Shown here: positions 50,535-54,467 of the stretch, one piece after another | How the letters are laid out: each line of letters opens with the position of its first letter | How positions within the stretch are numbered: position 1 is the first letter of the stretch | Assembly: GCF_003977595.1 (NCBI RefSeq) | Contig: NZ_RYYR01000027.1 | Coordinates: 1 to 54,467, forward strand | Length of the DNA stretch: 54,467 nucleotides | DNA from: Lysinibacillus antri | GTDB taxonomy: Bacteria; Bacillota; Bacilli; Bacillales_A; Planococcaceae | Direction: 5' to 3' | The notes under the pieces: generated by a model | Database searches by the model: none | Seen by the model: only the letters and a program-made list of their open reading frames with translations | What the model was told of the DNA's origin: nothing | Program-made: the position numbers and the translations under genes

Positions 50535-51167
50535 TCACTTTTCTAGTAGCTCACTTAAAATAGCCCAAGCATCTTCTACCACTTTTTCCATTGGCTGATC
50601 TGCATTAATAATTTGAATACGATCTGGATATCGTTTAATTACTTCATAATACCCTTTTCTAACATGTTCATGAAATAATAAGCTTTCGTTATCAAGTCTA
50701 TTCACTTCTCGTTCATTGTGTGCATGAATTCGAGCTAATCCAACTGCGGGTTCAAGATCAAAATAAAATGTTTTATCCGGCATTCGTTTTCCTATGGCAA
50801 ATTCATTAATTGCCAGTACTTCATCAATCCCAATTCCGCGAGCATAACCTTGATAAGCTAAGGATGAATCAATAAAACGGTCACATAAAACGAGTTTTCC
50901 CATATTTAATGCAGGTTCTACCTTTTCAAAAAAGTGCTGACTTCTTGCTGCTGCATACAATAGTGCTTCTGTCCGCTCATCCATTGCCGTATGGGCAGGA
51001 TTTAGTATCACTTCACGAATTTTTTCAGCAATTTCAATGCCACCCGGTTCTCTCGTTCCTAAAACATCTACATTTTGTTGCTTAAGACGTTCGATTATAA
51101 TATTTAATACCGTTGTTTTACCTGCCCCTTCTGGACCTTCAAACGTGATAAATAAATTACTTTTCAT
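50535..51167 (-). CDS. tmk: Thymidylate kinase
   Basis: Phosphorylates dTMP. 210 residues; P-loop GPEGAGKT (11-18), DRF motif in [16 protein letters not shown] region VNRLDNE. GGAGG precedes the ATG. It follows the lysine/ornithine decarboxylase-like gene by 19 nt. Confidence 0.98.
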   Translation of the reverse strand: MKSNLFITFEGPEGAGKTTVLNIIIERLKQQNVDVLGTREPGGIEIAEKIREVILNPAHTAMDERTEALLYAAARSQHFFEKVEPALNMGKLVLCDRFIDSSLAYQGYARGIGIDEVLAINEFAIGKRMPDKTFYFDLEPAVGLARIHAHNEREVNRLDNESLLFHEHVRKGYYEVIKRYPDRIQIINADQPMEKVVEDAWAILSELLEK

Positions 51168-51186
51168 TTTTATATTCCTCCGACTG

Positions 51187-52608
51187 CTACTTTATAACAT
51201 AAATGAGCTTTTCCGTTAAGCGGTGGTTCCCTTGAAATTCAGCACCTACTGCAAGTAACTCCTCTAACTGACTAAGTTTGGCTACTGTAATTTTCTCCCC
51301 TGATACAAATAGTGGAATACCCGGTGGATATGGGATGATCATACTTGCAGCAATTCGCCCAATTGCACGCATATATGGGATCCACTCCTTTTCAAGTTGG
51401 GTCATTTCATCATATGAATATTCAGGTATGGAAACAGTAGGCCACTCATTTGGTGATACAATACTTGAACTAGCATTTCCTTGTTCTTTTTTTAATCTAG
51501 CTACTGCCTCTTTTATTCGAATTCGCAAGTCTGCAAATGGGTAAACATGTCCTTGTTTAATTAATGGTAAGATGACTAGTACTTGATATGGGTCAGCTAA
51601 TTCAACAAATAACCCTTGTTGTTCGAATGCTGCTTTCAGTTCAAACCCAGAATAGCCAGGAAGTCTTAAAAGTATTTTAAGTGGATCGTCTACCTCGATT
51701 ACGTCAAGTGGGTGGAGAGAATGTAAAGCTTCTATCCATTGATTTCGTTTATCTAGTAAATAGACCGCATCCATTTCTAAATAACTGCCTATATAATCTC
51801 TTGCATCATCTAATGAAGCAAGTAAAAGATAAGATGGGCTGCTTGATTGTAACATTCTTAAGTAATGATTTACGGATTCTGCGTTCACAAGTTCGGACTT
51901 TACGTGTAAAAAGGAAGCCATCGTCATAGCAGGTAAGGTTTTATGGGCTGATTGCACGGCAATATCCGCACCTAACTCAATTGCACAGGATGGAAACTTT
52001 CCACTTGCTATAAAATGGGCGCCATGTGCTTCATCCACTAACACCGGTATATTCTGTTTATGACATAACTCAATTTGTTGTTGCAGCTCTTTTGATGATA
52101 CTCCATAGTAAGTTGGGTTCGTCAATATCACAGCTTTTGCTTCAGGGTATAGTTTGAGTGCTTCTTGAACGGATTTTGTCGTGATCGCCCCTGCTGTTTT
52201 TGTTCGCTCATCCCATTCAGGTGTAATAAAAACTGCTTTTGCTCCTACCAACTCTAACGCATGAAATATGGATTTGTGTGCATTTCGTTGAACGATGACG
52301 ATTTCATTCCGTTTACAAACAGCATAGATCATGGCTAGATTTCCAACTGTAGATCCATTGATTAAGAAAAAACTCCGATTAGCACCGTATGTTTTCGCTA
52401 ACAAAGTTTCTGCCTGTAAAATCGCCTCTTCTGGATGATGAAGATCATCTAATCCAGTAAGCTCGGTTAAATCATATGTAAGGGCTGCCTTAATTTCTTC
52501 TGGCAACATTGATAGCAATCCATGTTTATGTCCCGGTACATGCATAGATTGGGGTTGTTTTTCTACAAAATTTTGTAGTGCGTCAACTAAAGGTCTCTCC
52601 CTTTTCAT
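51187..52608 (-). CDS. Orn/Lys/Arg decarboxylase family protein (YaaO)
   Basis: 473 residues, PLP fold-type I. N-terminal MHVPGHKHG (22-30) and PLP lysine in [10 protein letters not shown] (about 219-228), with DEAHGAHF. The family includes arginine, ornithine and lysine decarboxylases; the exact substrate cannot be told from sequence. It occupies the yaaO position upstream of tmk. The E. coli-type wing domain is missing, as usual for the short Gram-positive form. Confidence 0.9.
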   Translation of the reverse strand: MKRERPLVDALQNFVEKQPQSMHVPGHKHGLLSMLPEEIKAALTYDLTELTGLDDLHHPEEAILQAETLLAKTYGANRSFFLINGSTVGNLAMIYAVCKRNEIVIVQRNAHKSIFHALELVGAKAVFITPEWDERTKTAGAITTKSVQEALKLYPEAKAVILTNPTYYGVSSKELQQQIELCHKQNIPVLVDEAHGAHFIASGKFPSCAIELGADIAVQSAHKTLPAMTMASFLHVKSELVNAESVNHYLRMLQSSSPSYLLLASLDDARDYIGSYLEMDAVYLLDKRNQWIEALHSLHPLDVIEVDDPLKILLRLPGYSGFELKAAFEQQGLFVELADPYQVLVILPLIKQGHVYPFADLRIRIKEAVARLKKEQGNASSSIVSPNEWPTVSIPEYSYDEMTQLEKEWIPYMRAIGRIAASMIIPYPPGIPLFVSGEKITVAKLSQLEELLAVGAEFQGNHRLTEKLIYVIK

Positions 52609-52705
52609 CGTCTCACTCCGATCATTTTATTCCTTTCTATTATAACTTTGCATGGAAAGAAATCCTATGCAGAAAGTCGAGATCGGTGGATGAACAAAAC
52701 AATAA

Positions 52706-52850
52706 AAAAGGGGGCGTTCGAAAAGTGATTTTCGAACGTCCCCTTTGCGACGAGGATAGTGACAATTTATTGTTACTACCGCAGGAGCACAGATTTTCAA
52801 CAAAATTATATCATTAGAAGCATAACTTCTGGACAGCCCCAGGAAATGAA
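52706..52850. repeat. Structured intergenic repeat, hairpin family copy B
   Basis: Hairpin AAAGGGGGCGTTCG / CGAACGTCCCCTTT (52708-52721, 52731-52744 region) with loop AAAAGTGATTTT closely resembles the abrB/rsmI terminator. It is followed by further inverted repeats: TAGTGACAA / TTGTTACTA (near 52755-52777) and AGAAG-cataa-CTTCT (52816-52830). It probably terminates the HAD gene on the minus strand. Confidence 0.75.
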
Positions 52851-53471
52851 TTAGCTTATTATCGTTAAAATATCCTTTGGTTCACTAGCAATATAATCTG
52901 GTTGTTCTCTCTGTACTACTTCAAATGCATCGTATCCCCACTCAACCCAAACAACTTTAATACCGACTTTTTTACAAGCGACAATATCTCGCTCTTCATC
53001 CCCAACATAGATTACATCGTCAGGGCCTAACTGCTTTTCCTTTAAAAACTTCTTCATAATTTTATCTTTCCCAAAGATACGACTAGAGCAAAGTATGGTA
53101 GATATGTTCTGAACTCCACGATCTTTCATAAAGCCTTCGATGTTTTCCTTAGAATTTGATGATATGATTGCGATTTTATAACCATTGTGATTCAATTCGT
53201 CTAATAACTCTTTCATCCCCTCAATAAGCGTTACTTCCTTAATTGACTTATTATATGTTTGATAAAAGAGCGGCATAATTATCGGCAATTTATATAATGG
53301 GAAATCATAACGCAAACTTCTTTCTTTTATTGAGATTTTTCTTAATTCTTCAATCTCTTCAATTTTTACTTTCTTAAAGTTATGTTTATCTGCAATCGTA
53401 TTCCAAGCAGTTAACAGGGCAGACTTTGAATCTACAAGCGTTCCATCGAAATCAAAAATAACATACTTCAT
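52851..53471 (-). CDS. HAD-superfamily hydrolase, phosphoglycolate-phosphatase-like
   Basis: 206 residues. Motif I DFDGTLVDS (Asp nucleophile), motif II IISSN, motif III Lys in KDKIMKKF, and motif IV GDEERD. A helical cap (about 18-85) makes it class C1. The substrate is unknown. ATG at 53471 has AAGGGG 7 nt upstream. This gene and the next replace csfB-xpaC-yaaN of B. subtilis. Confidence 0.9.
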   Translation of the reverse strand: MKYVIFDFDGTLVDSKSALLTAWNTIADKHNFKKVKIEEIEELRKISIKERSLRYDFPLYKLPIIMPLFYQTYNKSIKEVTLIEGMKELLDELNHNGYKIAIISSNSKENIEGFMKDRGVQNISTILCSSRIFGKDKIMKKFLKEKQLGPDDVIYVGDEERDIVACKKVGIKVVWVEWGYDAFEVVQREQPDYIASEPKDILTIIS

Positions 53472-53601
53472 TGGCAATCCCCTTAAAAAATAGTTAATAA
53501 AAACAAGTTTAAATTAATTTTCCTAATTTCTCCTTAAATACAATCCTTAAAATCTGAACTGAATCTTAAAACCAATTAATCTGCTTTCACTAAAGCGATC
53601 A

Positions 53602-54078
53602 TTAGTTCAATATAATCTCCATTTTTCTGCTCTTTGTTGTCATCCCAATTGATCTGTAAAACTCAATGGCGGAAGTATTTTTCTCGGATACTCCTAATTC
53701 AATACTATCAACTCTAAGACTTCTCCCAAATTCAAAAACATATTTAGTAAGCCTTTTTCCGATCCCCCTGTTTTTATGCGTTTCAGCAACGCATAAACTG
53801 TTTATAACTAATACTTTTCTTGCTTTAACAAAAGAATTGTCAGTTATTTCTTCCTCTTTCATCACAACAACTCCGACTATATCATTGCCTATGGTAGCTA
53901 CAAAAATATGTTGTGTAACGTCATTCAACTGACTTTCAAAATACTCTTTCTCAACTGGCGTAGAGTTCTCTTTATATAAATCAGGTCTTACAAAAACGTG
54001 GAATTCATGAACCTGTCTAAATAAGGGTAACAATGACTCATAATCTTTTTGCTCAGCATTTCGAATAATTATATCCAT
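53602..54078 (-). CDS. GNAT-family N-acetyltransferase
   Basis: 158 residues. Acetyl-CoA-binding motif A is RGIGKRLTKY (about 113-122, Q/R-x-x-G-x-G/A), preceded by the beta4 strand VLVINSLCV and followed by GVSEKNTSAIEFYRSIGM. The acceptor is unknown. AGGAGGGG precedes the ATG. It is the first gene after the rRNA operon. Confidence 0.92.
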   Translation of the reverse strand: MDIIIRNAEQKDYESLLPLFRQVHEFHVFVRPDLYKENSTPVEKEYFESQLNDVTQHIFVATIGNDIVGVVVMKEEEITDNSFVKARKVLVINSLCVAETHKNRGIGKRLTKYVFEFGRSLRVDSIELGVSEKNTSAIEFYRSIGMTTKSRKMEIILN

Positions 54079-54167
54079 ATGCCCCTCCTAATTAGTTTGC
54101 CACTTTTTACCCTTATTGAAATACTATATTAAACTATTCGTTTGTTGAATAAAAAATTTATATATCA

Positions 54168-54198
54168 TAAAAAAACACCACTGAAACTCAGCGGTGTT
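54168..54198 (-). terminator. rRNA operon terminator
   Basis: Stem ACACCACTGA / TCAGCGGTGT (54175-54184, 54188-54197) with one mismatch, 3-nt loop, TTTTTTTATG on the minus strand, right after 5S. Confidence 0.9.
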
Positions 54199-54203
54199 TG
54201 ATT

Positions 54204-54319
54204 GCCTAGCAACGTCCTACTCTCACAGGGGGAAGCCCCCAACTACCATCGGCGCTAAAGAGCTTAACTTCCGTGTTCGGTATGGGAACGGGTGTGACCT
54301 CTTTGCCATCATCACTAGA
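54204..54319 (-). rRNA. 5S rRNA
   Basis: 116 nt on the minus strand, with the conserved GGTCACACCCGTTCCCATAC and CCGAACACGGAAGTTAAGC segments and complementary ends (GTCTAG / CTAGGC). Ends are placed by the terminal stem and may be off by one or two bases. No tRNA follows it. Confidence 0.96.
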
Positions 54320-54381
54320 CTATTTAGTTGAGAGTTCGTTCTCTCAAAACTGGATAAAGACATTGATTGCATTTCAAGATT

Positions 54382-54467
54382 TGGTTAAGTCCTCGATCGA
54401 TTAGTATTCGTCAGCTCCATGTGTCACCACACTTCCACCTCGAACCTATCTACCTCATCGTCTTTGA
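54382..54467 (-). rRNA. 23S rRNA, 3' end only (partial)
   Basis: The minus strand ends with ACTAATCGATCGAGGACTTAACC, the typical Bacillus 23S 3' terminus; only the last 86 nt are in the window. The 62-nt spacer to 5S contains no tRNA. Confidence 0.95.

Overview
The window is a contiguous stretch of a low-GC, endospore-forming Firmicute chromosome. Gene order matches the segment that Bacillus subtilis carries between rrnA and rrnJ/W, close to the replication origin. Protein features (short CoaX and FtsH variants, AbrB with tandem Spo0A boxes, intact SpoIIE, SpoVT, SpoVG, Fin and SspF) place it in Bacillales. The AT-rich background and the losses listed below make a Lysinibacillus/Solibacillus/Ureibacillus-like member of the Planococcaceae (Caryophanaceae) the most likely source; this is inference, and the genus is not fixed by the sequence alone.

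Layout. Almost everything is on the minus strand, so it reads right to left. At the right edge are the 3' end of a 23S rRNA, a 5S rRNA and the rrn terminator (54168-54467). Then follow a GNAT acetyltransferase and a HAD phosphatase (52.8-54.1 kb), the yaaO-tmk-darA-yaaR-holB-ricT-yabA-trmN6-yazA-rsmI run (45.1-52.6 kb), plus-strand abrB with two Spo0A boxes, metS, tatD, yabE, rnmV-rsmA, veg, sspF, ispE, purR-ridA, spoVG, glmU-prs (31.9-44.5 kb), an accessory pocket (30.0-31.9 kb), ctc, pth, fin, mfd, spoVT, yabM, mazG, rqcP, yabP-yabQ, divIC, yabR (18.1-30.0 kb), then spoIIE, tilS, hpt, ftsH, coaX, hslO, yacD, cysK, the folate genes pabC-folP-folB-folK, dusB and lysS (0.6-17.5 kb). The left edge is the promoter and 5' end of the next, co-oriented rRNA operon.

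How it works together. The segment mixes translation and RNA modification (lysS, metS, rsmA, rsmI, rnmV, tilS, dusB, pth, ctc, rqcP), folate, cysteine and CoA synthesis, cell-envelope precursor synthesis (glmU, ispE), division and replication control (divIC, yabA, holB, tmk), and the sporulation programme. Several promoters can be read directly: Spo0A-type spoIIE (21-bp spacing), sigma-H spoVG, sigma-G spoVT, fin and sspF, a sigma-E candidate for yabPQ, and strong sigma-A promoters for veg, yabE, glmU, yabR, cysK and rrn.

What departs from the B. subtilis plan. The genes pabB, pabA, yazB, yabG, yabS, yabT, csfB, xpaC and yaaN and the spoIIE-side tRNAs are not here. A pocket between ctc and prs holds a broken sensor-kinase gene, a 57-codon Spo0E-like phosphatase gene and an unrecognised 205-residue protein. 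CoaX carries substitutions in its phosphate-binding loop. Two families of dispersed intergenic repeats are present, and one of them creates a false N-terminal extension on rnmV. No CRISPR array, insertion sequence, prophage or clearly new defence system is visible.
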